A stretch of 64,000 bases of DNA from Bimastos eiseni (lineage: Eukaryota; Annelida; Clitellata; Crassiclitellata; Lumbricidae). The notes beneath the pieces were generated by a model. The model had not been told where the DNA came from and did no database searches. It saw nothing but the letters and a program-made list of their open reading frames with translations. Numbering within the stretch: position 1 is the first letter of the stretch; every line of letters begins with the position of its first letter. A program made the position numbers and the translations under genes. This document shows, piece after piece, positions 34,153 through 47,100 of the stretch. The stretch covers positions 30,705,337 to 30,769,336 of the forward strand of contig OY365814.1 in NCBI GenBank assembly GCA_959347315.1, written 5' to 3'.

Positions 34153-35669
34153 CAAGTTTAGAAAACGGCACGATGACACCGGAAAGTACCAGCACTGATA
34201 CACTCACCAAATGCATCTTATTCAATCAGTTCAACAGCAGCTAATTCACTACTTCACCCAATTATTTAAATTCACATATTTCACCAATTCACCCGTTTCA
34301 ACTAATTAAAGAATTATAAATTCAATCAAATCAAGCATTTCAAACCATCCAATTCTACTAATACATCGATCCAGCGATTCTGCTGGCTTCAAGTGCATAC
34401 TTAGATTCCTTCGCAACATTAAATTTTTTTTTAAATCATAAAAACGCTTTAAAAGACGAAGATATATAGATAATTATATTATATATATATGCATATATGT
34501 ATATATATTAGATGAAGCATATATATATATATTATATATATATTATGCATACTAGATGTGTACCTGTCTTTATCATCCAGTAACTTAACTTTGCATTACT
34601 ATACAGTGTGATAATTGAAAAACAGATGCAATCTTTGAACAGTCAATGCAATTCTTAGAGGCAGTCTTTATAGAAAAAGCAGTTATCAAAATGGACGACA
34701 ATAATACTGTTCAGACATTAACTTCGACCATTGCGATACAGCGTTGTCCGGATTGTGGTCGTTTGGCTATCAACCAGCAAATGCCAAAGCGTTGTGGCCT
34801 CTTTAATGTAGAAGCTACTTCATAATAGACTATCCCATCTAACTCCGCCACTGTTAACACGCTGATAGTGCGAGTCACAGGCCTGGATGAATTAGGAGGG
34901 CGACGCTAGGGATCAGTGTTATCACACAATATCTTTAAACTCCAACTACCATCGCCACCACCTCCACCACCATTATTCCCTCTAAGTCAGATGCAATCTG
35001 TGATTGAAGTCAGTGAAGAATGGAGAGAAAGGTTGTAGACAGATTATCACTTCATTGGAAGATGAGTATAATTGGGCTTAGAATGGGGCCTCAAATTGAA
35101 TCAGAATAGAATTCGGTTTAGATTATACTTAGATTTTGATTAGAACGAGATTAGATCGGATTAGAATAACAATTAAATGAGCAGTTAATTGCAGAATTTT
35201 TCGAATTAGGTTAGAATCGGAAGAAGATCAGAATTAGATTTAGACTAGAATTGAATAGAATAATATTGCATTGCGTTGTAGAACATAAGAGACAGAGTAT
35301 GAGGGTGTACAGTCTAATGGGGTAGACCCGCAAGGAGCGGAAAGCTCAATTCTGTACCCCGAACATACAACCCTGGTCGAGGAGGATCCCTCCTTTGCAA
35401 TAGGCGTCTTTAGGAACAGGTCACTATGGGGAAACAACTTCAGGGCAGCAGCGAATTGTCAGTACCAGCTTACCGTTAACCCACCCCAGTGGGATGCCCG
35501 TCTGATAGGTCAATAGGAAATTGTAGCTACCCCATTTCCGACGAATGATGTTGCTCAGCTGCTCTTCTGTTAGCGTTTATCTCGCCTTGTCTCGTCTTTC
35601 GAGCAATGGCTTTTCATTGCAAAATCAGTTGCCAGACTCTCTCTGCTTGTTTTTCAGTGTGTCTAAGTG

Positions 35670-35730
<61 letters not shown>

Positions 35731-35849
35731 CGGAAAGAAAGTAGCAGAAGGTTTAGACAGAGACAGACAGGCAGAGGGAGACTAAGACGCAGAGAGTCGG
35801 ACAGACATTGAGACAAAGATATAAAGACAGGACATGATATTAGAGTGAT

Positions 35850-35981
35850 GGAGAGAGTGAGAGAGCGAGAGAGAGAGCGAGAGAGAGAGAGAGAGAGAGA
35901 GAGAGGAAGAGAGAGAGAGAAAGAGAGTAAGAGAGAGAGAGAGTAAGAGACAGTGAGAAAGAGGGGATTAGAGAGAGAGAA

Positions 35982-36013
<32 letters not shown>

Positions 36014-36262
36014 AAAGAGAGAAAGAGAGAGACGAGAGAGACAGAGAGACAGAGAGAGGAAGAGATAGAGAGAAAGAGAGAGAAAGTGAGAGAGGGAAAA
36101 AGACAAATAGAAAGATACAGAGAAACAGAGAGAGAAACAGTAAGAGAGAGACAGACAGTCACAGAGACGAATAGTCAAACAGACATGATAGAAATACAGA
36201 CAGACAGACAGAGACCAGTACAGACACAGACAGAGACATGCATATAAACAGAGAGACAGAGA
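35850..36262. repeat. (GA)n purine tract in the gene B 3' flank
   Basis: About 410 bp of gagagaga-type sequence with AAAG and GACAGA variants. It begins 14 bp after the gene B stop codon, so the mRNA would carry a CU-rich 3' UTR. Confidence 0.9.
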
Positions 36263-36276
36263 CATCGAAGGGTCTC

Positions 36277-36498
36277 TCAGAGAGTCACAGTGTCCATCGT
36301 TCCATTCACTTGATGTGATGGTTCATCGTTGAATTCCGTCATCGGAACAATTAGTCCGTCGTCGTCGGTCAAGATGATCGGGCGATGGACACCACGATGG
36401 ACATGTCCGTTGGTGTGGACGAGCACGGGACCCTCGTCCATCAGTATCTCAATGTCCGTCAACGGATTGTCACGACCTCTGACCGGAAAATAGTTCTC
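36277..36498 (-). CDS. Gene B exon 7: cytoplasmic tail
   Basis: Minus-strand acceptor caattgcag, 73 codons to TGA at 36279-36277. Encodes ENYFPVRGRDNPLTDIEILM, then a His/Val part (VLVHTNGHVHRGVHRPIILT) and an acidic end MTEFNDEPSHQVNGTMDTVT-L. There is no known signalling motif, although the C-terminal T-V-T-L resembles a PDZ-binding end (x-S/T-x-L), which is inference. Confidence 0.85.
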   Translation of the reverse strand, partial: ENYFPVRGRDNPLTDIEILMDEGPVLVHTNGHVHRGVHRPIILTDDDGLIVPMTEFNDEPSHQVNGTMDTVTL

Positions 36499-38237
36499 CT
36501 GCAATTGGAAAGTATTTCCACGTTGTTATTAATATCGTTATTTTTAATTCCAAATGATCATTGACATCTGAAAATAATTATTGTTATTTTTAACTTTCAT
36601 TTTTCGTCTCAAAGAATTATTGATATTCAGAGAACTGTGTAAACACGATTGAGTTATTAAATCAAACAATCAGTCAATGTGTGCTTGATATAGCGCCACT
36701 TCAAGATATTTACTCAATTGCATACAACTATGTTTATATGCTACATTTACATGCATTTGTTTCTTCTTGTCTGTTAAGTTGTATCTTATTTACTAGATAA
36801 AATCATTGACCTTAATCCTCTCCGTCTAACAACCAGGTGTAAAGAGGGTGACCCTCGCCTACAGGACCTAGGTCCTTCTTGGGGATTATCGTCCCTCTCA
36901 TTTGATATATTTTATTTTCATTCTACTTCACTGTACATTGTTGAAGTCAATAATAAAAAAATTATATATATATATATATCAACAACCTGGAAGTTGTACG
37001 AACCTGTACGGCGTAGCTTTTCTTCTTCCAGCAGACGCGACAGTAAACAGCACTGAGTATGATAAGAACGACCAGGAAGAACAGCGTTATAACAATCGGA
37101 AGCCAGAAATGATGCGAACGGAATATCGGTTGCATTGGTCGCATCTCAGGTCCTTCCTTTGTAACTACGCCATCGTTTGGTAGACCTCGATATATATTGT
37201 TCACTTTCTTTCCACCAAACTAAAGTTTAAACGCAATCATGTTTTGTTGTCTGGTTCACTCACTCGATAAGACCTGCTTTAACACAGTGGTTAAATGAGA
37301 TCAGGGCAATCGTATTTGAGATCCACCCCTACAACAATGAGGTTCACCACCTAACTTATGTTTTCTTTTATAACTCAATCATGCGCACCTTGTTCCACAC
37401 AATTATTATGCATGTCTTAATGGTAAATAGCCGTAATATCGGTTACAGATTCGAAACTTTTCCAGAATTATAGGCTGGAGTTACAAATTTATAATTATTT
37501 GGAGATCCGGCGCCCCTTCATGAGAACTCCAACTGCTGCCTGTATACAAAGATTCACATACATATACATACATAGATTCACATACATATACATACATAGA
37601 TTCACATACATATGCATACATAGATTCACATACGTATGCATGCATAGATTCACATACATATGCATGCATGCGTTCACACATAACAATGTCATGATTTTAC
37701 TATTCATTCAAACATAATAATCAGATACTTACCACGTCGTTTAGTTTCTCAGTGTCGTTCAATTCCTTTGTAACGTTATAAAGTTGGTCTTCAGGAATTG
37801 TACAGTCTTTAAAATAAACAAACCAATATTTAACATTAACACTAAAAACATAAAAAGGCTCAAGGTATTTAAAAAAATCCAAAGTCCAGAATAGTTTACA
37901 CGTATTTAGTTCCAAAGTCCAAAAATCAAGTATTGCAATCCGTGCCGGCAGTACGATGAAAACCAGCATTGTCTGAAACCAACAGAGTCTGGGGAATATT
38001 CTGGAAAATTTTCTGGAAAATAGTCTGAAACGCTGTGAAATTTTATAGGATATATCCTGGAAAATATTCTGAAAATTCGGAACATTTTCCTGAAAAAACT
38101 ATTCTTGAAAATAGCTGGGCAACGTTCTGAAAAATGTTTGAGTTAATGATTATTGTGAATAATATTTCTAATAACTTTCTCAAAAAACATCAATGTGTTA
38201 TCTCTTCCGCGAGACCTATTTGGCTCTTTCTAAACAC

Positions 38238-38277
<40 letters not shown>

Positions 38278-41001
38278 ACCCCTGCATTGTTAGGAAAGTT
38301 GACCTGTAATGCAACTCGGGAGAATTTCTAATTGGTTTTCCACATTATTGTGCTCCTTAGGCGCTGAATCGAGGCCTGGACTGAGAGTGGTCCTACCGAG
38401 TGTTGGATGTACCTACCGCTTCTGTGGAGGACGATTGATATTCTTAGGATGTCATCTTTGATGGAATCATTTCCAAGATCTATAAAGAAGAGATTATCCT
38501 CATTGTATTCTATATCGTCATCACATATCGCAAGTGCGTGTCTTTTCCGTCTCGTTTCAATATTGGGCTCTATCGGCGGTGGTTGTATTGGTTGTTTCGT
38601 TGTCGGTTCTTGCGTTGTCGGTTCTTGGGTTGTCGGTTCTTGTGTTGTCGGCTCTTGTGTTGCGGTTGTTAGTTCTGGTGTTGTCAATTCAAGTTTTGTC
38701 GGTTCATGTGTTGTCGGTTCTGATGTTGTCGGTTCTTGCGTTGTGGGTTCCGGTGTTGTCGATTCTGGTGTTGTCGTTGGTGGCTCTCGTGTTGTCTGTT
38801 CTGGTGTTGTCGGTTCTGGTGTTGTCGGTTCTGGTGTTGTTGGTTCTGGTGTTGTCGGTTCTGGTGTTGTCGGCTCTTGCGTTGTTGGTCTTTGTGTTGT
38901 CGGTTCTGGTGTTGTCTGTTCTGGTGTTGTCGGTTCTCGTGTTGTTGGTTCTGGTGTTGTCGGTTCTGATGTTGTCGGCTCTTGCGTTGTTGGTCTTTGT
39001 GTTGTCGGTTCTGGTGTTGTCTGTTCTGGTGTTGTCGGTTCTCGTGTTGTTGGTTCTGGTGTTGTCGGTTCTGATGTTGTCGGCTCTTGCGTTGTTGGTC
39101 TTTGTGTTGTCGGTTCTGGTGTTGTCGGTTCTGGTGTTGTCGGTTCTGGTGTTGTTGGTTTAGGCGTTGTCGGCTCTGGTGTCATCGTTGTCTGTTCCTG
39201 GATTGTCGTTCCTGGTTCCTGGATTGTCGTTATTGGTTCCGGCATGGTTGTTGCTGCCTCTGCTGTTGTTTCTATCGTTGTTACAGTTGTTTCTTTTGTT
39301 ACCACTGTTATTGCCTCTGTTGTAACTTCTGTTGTTGCCTCTGTTGCCTTCGTGATAGTTGTGTCAATCTGAGCGTCTGTTGTCCTGTCTTTTATCTCGG
39401 TCGTCTGATAATTTCCGTTTCTTTTACTGTTCAAAGCATCCAAGATGGCGTAGTACAACTGTTTGTGTTCATCTGGACTAAGTTCCGTCTACAACAATAT
39501 TACAAAATGTGTCAGATAGTCAAATTAAGTTTTCATTCTCTCAATCATCCATAATTTAATTCATTCATTCATTCATTCACCCACTCATTTATTTCATTCA
39601 TTCAATCGTTCACTCACTCACTTACTCATCAGTTATCCAACAACTGCTGTTAAATTGCCAAATTGTCAGATTGTCAAATTGAGTATTCATTCACTAAATC
39701 AATCAATTACTCATTCATTCATTCACTCACTCACTCATTTACTCATTTCACTCATTCCTTCATTCGCTCACTCACTTACTTGCTCATCAATACCCCAACA
39801 ATTGCAGTCAAATTTTCGAATTGAGTATTCAATCAATCAACCAATCAATCATTCATTCAATCATTCATTCACTCGCTTACTCATCAATTAGCCAACAATT
39901 GTAGTATTGTTCCTTGGTCAAATCAAACAGATTGAATAATTGCGATGCTGAGTGCGCATTCACTCACAGCCTTCAGCTCAACTGTAGCAATCTGTTCGCC
40001 GGTGACGTTCGAAATGTTCTCCAAAGGCACCTGAAAAGAAAACGCAGAGACTTCTTAAACGCAGCTCTGATGGTGTTCAAGACGTCGGTCGATGGTTAAT
40101 GTTGGTTGAAGTTAGATGTGAACAATTCAGATAAGGTTATATTATTGCGCAGTATGAAAGTTAGAATTTCTTTAAAATACAGTGAAAATTAAACATACAG
40201 TAAAGGTTCGAATATCTTTAAAATACGGCAATAATCAGAATTTCTTTAAAACATTAGAATACAGTAAAAGTTAGAATATCCTTAAATGCGGTAAAAGTAA
40301 GAATATCTTTAAAATACAATAATAGTTAGGATATCTTTAAAATGCATTGTGTATAAATATTTGATTAAGGTCAAGTAAGCTAACAAATACATGGCAACGG
40401 ACATAGATTTCAAGATGATGCACGCGGACATCCTTCTATACTTAAAGAATGCGAATTGTTTGCTTATTGTTCAATAGGGTGTCCTAAACTCGCTTTCACT
40501 TCAACCCAAGCTTGATAACCCGAGTCTTCGGCCAATGTATAACACACAGAAACAGAGTAATAGTCCAATAGAAGTCGCAAATATTTTACATGCGTCGTTG
40601 TTAACTATGAATATTGTTGTATTGATGTACAAATTTCAACTTATAATTCAAGGACTTACATGTTTGCATGCAGGGCAACTCGCTCCTAAAAGATAATGGC
40701 AATAATAATCATTGAAACATGAAGGTGGAATTTTCATTGGCGAGAATGATGACGACGACGATCATGATGATTAATAATTACAATGGTGATAATAATCATT
40801 ATCGAAATAATAACTTTAACAAAAATATTTAAAATAATAATGTTGATAATGTTATTTATCATAATAATTTATTATTATTATTCAATAATATGCATAATAA
40901 AAATAATAATTATTATTAATGAATTAATAATGATAATTATTATTATTATTATTACTATTATTATACTGCTACTACTATTCCGCCTACTCCACCTACTCCA
41001 C

Positions 41002-41037
<36 letters not shown>

Positions 41038-41073
41038 CACCTACTACTACTACTACTACTACTACTACTCCAC

Positions 41074-41115
<42 letters not shown>

Positions 41116-44100
41116 CACCTACTACTACTACTACCACTACTACTACTGCTAATAATAATAATAATAATAATAACAATAGCCATAAACGCCAGTTTCATAG
41201 AGCCTGCGTTAATTTAAAAACAATAGACCCATCTACAACTTACAGCCAGTCAATGGCGTCAAAGTGGGCGTCAGTTTTTAAATCCGTATCGTATTGAAAT
41301 AGACTAAAGGAGATTTCCTGTAGAGAGTGGGCAACAGAGGGGTCAGAGGGTCAAGCTTTGCTGTCATTGTTACGCAATCCAGACGGTATTACTCAGGTCT
41401 TAGGCATCTCTTTGTAAACAGGCGTCTATTATAGCAGGGCTGAAAGGGAAATTCCCACCGCTGGGGCTTTCTATCTCAACTCGATTGAAAAAATAATTCC
41501 TGTCTCCTCTCCTTCCTGCGTCATCACCTTCTTTATGAGTTTCATCTTCATCATCATCATCATCGTCGTCATCGTCGTCGTCATCATCATCATCATCACC
41601 TTCATTCATCACCTTCATTCGTCGTCGTCGTCATCATCATCATCATCATCAAAATCATCATCATCATCACCACCAGTTCACCACCACCATCACCATCATC
41701 ATCACCACCACCATCTTTATCATCAGCAGCAACGACAACGACAGAAACTGTAACAACAACAACATCGTCATCATCAGTTCCTTAGGCCGAGCAATTAGCG
41801 TCAATTCGCTCTGGCCAAACTATTATTTATATCTTAAGTTTGATCTTCTCCAATGTTTTGTCGAAGGCCTTGTGTGCTCTTCTAATACGTCTGTCTTTCC
41901 CATCATGCAAGTAGACGTTTCAATGAACGACACCGCACTGACAGTAGCGTACATGCTTAGCGTCACCCTCCATTTTTATCCATGAGTGAGACTGGCATCA
42001 ACAGTATTTTTTGTCCTAATTAGGTGTACATAGGTCGATTCTATTGAACGACATCGTACAATAACAAAGATGATAAACGACGCCCTCCCTCTTCATCCAC
42101 ACTCCGGACTGGCACCGCCATAAACGGAACTTATTGCCTATCAGGAATCTGAAACTGTGATGGGTGGATGCAGGAATAGCAAATTGAATCGGAATAGATT
42201 CCTGACGAAAGAGATGTTAATCGAATCTCTTGCTCGTCTAGACTTTGAAGCTAAACGAAGTCCAAGAAAACTGAACTTGAACTGCTATGAAGCTCAAGTA
42301 CAAAATCTAAGGGCCTCTATAAGTATTGTGGCCTTTATTTCTTCTTTAAAAACAGCGCAGACTGCTTTAATATCAATTAGGTTGGCAAAGAGAACGCTTT
42401 TGTGACTCACAAATTGGCTCCATAGTTAGGGTCCACATTTAGTGTAATGTAATAATTACTAATTAAGCATTGATATAGCGCCGCTCAAATCAGCAGCGCT
42501 TTCAACGGGTGTCTGTGCTGAACAGGGCGTCTCCGGAACTGGTACGGTGATAGGGATGGTAATTCCAAATGCAGGGACTGTGGAGGACAGTTCCAACCTG
42601 AGGGACCAACATAAGTACAAATGAACTCATGCCTGCAAACATGCATACATATGATGTGTACATTACATTATGCATGTATGCATGCAAGCACACATACGCG
42701 TGTTATATAGGCCTACGTAGATAAATGAAAGAAATGCATGCGCTTGGTAGGGCCTACGAGCATAAGGATTGTTGCTTCGAGCATGCTGATGAGTTGCGAG
42801 TAACGATTCTCAACCCGTTGTACAAGCACACTCTTTTCTGGCACCTTGCATTTACAGGTTATCCAGCCTTCGTTTTCTTAGCCTCGGCATATGATGGCGA
42901 GTGGCCAGTACTCTCCGATGTTATAATGCATTATTGTGAACATATATTTAATTACTTCAAGGTCCTTGCCTTTCATCCGCGGTGCGGCATATCAGATTTC
43001 AATAAACATAACCATAAGTTTATTTTCGGTGAAAGCAACTCCAAGCGTTCTACTCGTAATAATTAGCCAACTACAAGCAAATCTAGCGCATGCTGTCCCC
43101 GGACACGAGTCCCCTTCCGCGACTCCTGTTACGTGATATCCAGTTTCAAACATTTTCTTTCAAGATTTTTTCTCTTTATTCAGATCCCTGACTTAAGAAA
43201 GCCCTCCTAAATCCAACTGTCCCTAATCGCTACTTGACGCTAATGTCTTACAGACCGTTCTGTATACATTCGTTAAGAATAGCTCCTCGCGTTAAAACGA
43301 AGCGTGTCTCCGACAATTAGTTACGCTGTTGGCGGCGTACCTGTCCCTGCTGGGTTGTCCTCTGGGCGATCACACGTAATTTATGGTCTATGCCCGAACT
43401 TTAATCAAAGTGTATTGGCTGATAGATATGAACTCAAATTCGCTGATATTTGGTAGGTGATGGGATCGCACACAACGCAGGGACTCGCTATGCCATGCGC
43501 CGATGAACCGTGACGCCACGTTGGTTTGGTACGTTTCAAGTTTTTTAAAGAAGGAGTCGAGTTCTTTTAAGTTGACTAACATTCTGTGTAGACATGGTTA
43601 AAGGATAATGTGTATTGACGTTACAGAACAAGCGATGAGAGTGTCATTCAGTATCGCGTTTTAGGGTCTCCTCAAAGCAGAATCAGAGGACTGTAAAAAA
43701 TATCCTCCAATCTTTTTGGTTTCGCAGACAGATTTCAAATGATTATATAACATATACCGTAGGATGTGGTTTAAAAATACTAGTTGGTTTTAGTAAGGTT
43801 AAAAATTCAAAATTCCATCTGCCAAAAATAAAATTCAAGTTGAAAATCTCAAGTATCCATCGGCTTAAAATTAAATTATCATTAACTTTAAACTGGCGTG
43901 ACAGTCACTCAATGAATAAAATCTTTATGGAAAGAGAAATAATTTACTCGGACTATTAAAATATTGTCTGCACTCTCCTGTAAATTACACACGTGCTCAG
44001 TTTAAGATCTAAAATTTTCGTTACAGCAAAGTCCAATTGAGGTGAATAATGCAGCTGACATCCTAAAGTCGAGTGTGTAGTTAACTTGTTGTCTGGAGTC

Positions 44101-47100
44101 TAGTACTCAGTCTACAGTGTATAGCATGAAGTTTAGAGAGATTAGCTCGAGTCAACTGTATTCACTACACTTCATTCTAATGACTCAAATCTCACTTACC
44201 AATAAAGTTAGTTTGACAGTTTTAGGAAGATGGTGCAGTTGACATTTGATAAAATTTTTGACGTTGCGTCGTTGACCCAATGGAGACAGTTAAATGTGTT
44301 TAGTTTTACAACGAAACGCTGTGGTGTGGACATAGAGAAACTACTCGTTAGTTAACGATGGATTATACTTCGAAACTGAAAACAGTGGGTAAACAGGATG
44401 TTTACTGAAATAGACCAGATCAGGATCGAGGTATGGGTGTCCATTTCCAAATAGATTTTATTTGGTTACTGAAAGGACTATAGATCAACAGAAGTGGGAA
44501 CCTCAAGAGCTTGTTTGTCACCATATGCGATAGGAGGAAAACAAGAAAAGATTTATGAGCGAAGAGCAATTAAAAATTGGAAATAAAACAGCGTGGTTCT
44601 TGATGATGGAGGTGAAATGAGAATTCAAAGATGTTTCTGATTTGTTTGGAAGTTTTTGGGAGGTGCAGAATTTACGCCAGAGACTGCCTGGTACCTTCAT
44701 TTAATTTCGAGGGGATTGAATCAAGGAGACGAATCCAGGGTTGGAAATGTCAAGGGTACGGATAGACCAACGTGCAGAGGGATGGAAGTTGCTTAAGAGG
44801 GACAAATGAGGCCTTGTCGGAAAGACGAGGCCAAGAAAGAGGATGGCCGCCACAACGAGACTTTGAGCCAGAAGTTTCTGAGGCTCGGACTAGGACGGAG
44901 GGGAGATGCTGAGGATATAACAGGTTGGAAGGAAGAAAGGAAGGAAGGAAGGAAGGAAGGATGGATGGATGGATGGAAGGAACTGAGATGACATCCAGGA
45001 GCGCTAACGATCTCATCCCATAATGATAACATGAGCTGAAAAATCATCGACGACTGTTGTCTAATTGTTTTGACGGGATAAGTGGATGATGCCTTTGATA
45101 CTCGAACGTTCAGTGATTGCGTTATCGTCAACGGTGATTTTTAAAGGAGTCGACGAAGAACTAATCACGACTGGCAGTCAGGACTTTGAGGTGTTAGAGA
45201 TTTCAATTTTCTTATCCTTGACGTTGCAGTCTTATGTTAAGCGATGATGTTGCTGGTGATGATTATCAATAGTATCCCATTGACCGAGTCCCTCCATTAC
45301 AACTCCTACGCTAAACTTATTCTTTGACGTGCATGTGGGTCTTCTTTAGTTCTTCTTTAGTATTCTGCCTTTTCGGCAGATCCTCATGTCCAATGTCGCC
45401 AACTTCTCTCTATTCTGCAGGGTCTCCTCTTTCATCTTCTAGTCCAAAATCATTTTCTCTGTCTTCCTCTTGTTTTCTTTATCTTAATTTTTCTCTCGAT
45501 GATGTTTCGCAGTGGGTGTAATGCATGTGGTATGTAATTTTATAGTAATTTTAATTGTAAATGAATATTTATATAGCGCCTTTAATAGATGGCATGCCAA
45601 AACCATATGCCGTGTGGATCCCCAATGAGCTTGCTTCCCTTGCCCTTAGTCGGCAAACATAAGTTTGTCTTTCTTCGGTGCCAAATCTGAACCATGACAC
45701 CATAAAAATTCCACCTACTCGATATCAAGGGTATCGAAAGTCATCTTCGAAGACCTAAGGAGTACCAGGGCAACAACCGATACCCCTTTCAAGATCAAAC
45801 ACACCCTTGTCCGTCATCTTTCCTACGAACCAATGTTTCCCGACCTCTGCCCCTTGTGAGTATCAAGTTCCTCATCCCATTCAGCAGCGGGTATTAGTGC
45901 TGGCGCCAAATGGTTGCCCCGATTAACTTCGCCACTAATCGACTTGTGGTGGTGCTAGTCTTAAACATAGACAAAGGCGACACTAATAATCCCATGTTTC
46001 AAAACATCGACGCTCAACAGCAGCTAATGCCCTCTGATTGATCTTAGATCGATAAATACCTTAATCGTACTCCATGCCGACTCCCGAGAGCAGGGACTCT
46101 CGAGGAACCTGTAGTAATTGAGTTTACATGGCCGATATGTCTCTCTGTCTATATTTGGGGCTAACGTGGAAGGAAAACCTTTTGCAATACAGATAATAAT
46201 AATATTTGGAACAACATACGGACCTTTTGCAGGATAAGTCAGCAATCGCGTTTGCTTATTTTAGGCCTAACGGAATAAAACGACTTGATAAATGGAACTT
46301 GCAATATAAATAAAATCTGTTCAAAGGGAGATTTTTGACTGGAGTAGCATAAGTTTAGATAAACTTTTCTGCGATTATGCATTCAACGTTAGCCTCCCGA
46401 GTACCCACATGTCATTTTTTTTATTCGTGACATAGTCGACAACAGATATAGCCCGCAATGTATCAGAAAAGACGATCACTGACAATCACATGTTTATACG
46501 TATGTTTATCTCATGTTTGTACGTATGTTTACTTTATGTTTGCAGCGGCACAAACCCCCGAAGACTCCCTCCGGGTGCGTAAATAGGGAATGAAACTTTC
46601 ATAAGATGCGGTACATTTGGGGCAGATCAGTGGAGACAAAAGCGAGGTCAATTGAGGTCATAGTACCTGGAAAAGTTTATAATCATACCTTAAATTATGA
46701 CACGATGCTCTATACGTCGATTCTTTATATTTCTTCTTACCATATCATACCTAACTCTACCGTGTTCTTCATTTTGCCAGATATTACAGCAGTTTGCTCA
46801 GCAGCCGGACGTCTTCCGTCGGACCCTACATGACAACATCTTCTACGGGTTCTTCTACACCCGCGCCTTCGTCTTCTCCTACTTCCAGACGGTGCCCTCT
46901 CACTACGAACTGGCAGTGCCACCCCTGAAGGCGGATGTCCTTGACCCCAGTCAGAGAAGACTTCTCACGGACCTCGTCGATAACCCCAACATGTGAGAAC
47001 ATCCCTATTAGGAATAAATTAAATTAATCAGTTAGAACTAAAAAAATCATCAATGACTGCATTCTACTCTGATTATTACATTTTAATCTTTTCTTACGAT

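Larger units (their letters stand above)
32465..35523 (+). repeat. Segmental duplication, copy 1 (3' end of gene A and flank)
   Basis: Nearly identical to 46489-49266. It holds the 29-nt exon, the C-terminal exons, the minisatellite, the poly(A) signal and about 1.6 kb of 3' flank. The right breakpoint is at ggaaattg (35523) and the left one is inside the minisatellite. Relative to copy 2 it has 316 extra bases (32735-33050). Confidence 0.95.
33880..36276. other. Convergent intergenic region
   Basis: Between the stop codons of genes A and B. It includes ATAT-rich sequence (34460-34560), a GTTTAACGACAC family copy (34860-34960, minus orientation), degenerate attagaat repeats (35090-35270), (CT)n (35670-35726) and a long purine tract (35850-36262). 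No gene seen. Confidence 0.7.

Noticed and set aside
38407..39554. Plus-strand Val/Gly/Ser and Cys/Trp-rich frames of up to 321 codons
   Set aside because: Antisense shadows of the gene B mucin exon; the minus-strand frame alone fits splice sites and neighbouring exons.
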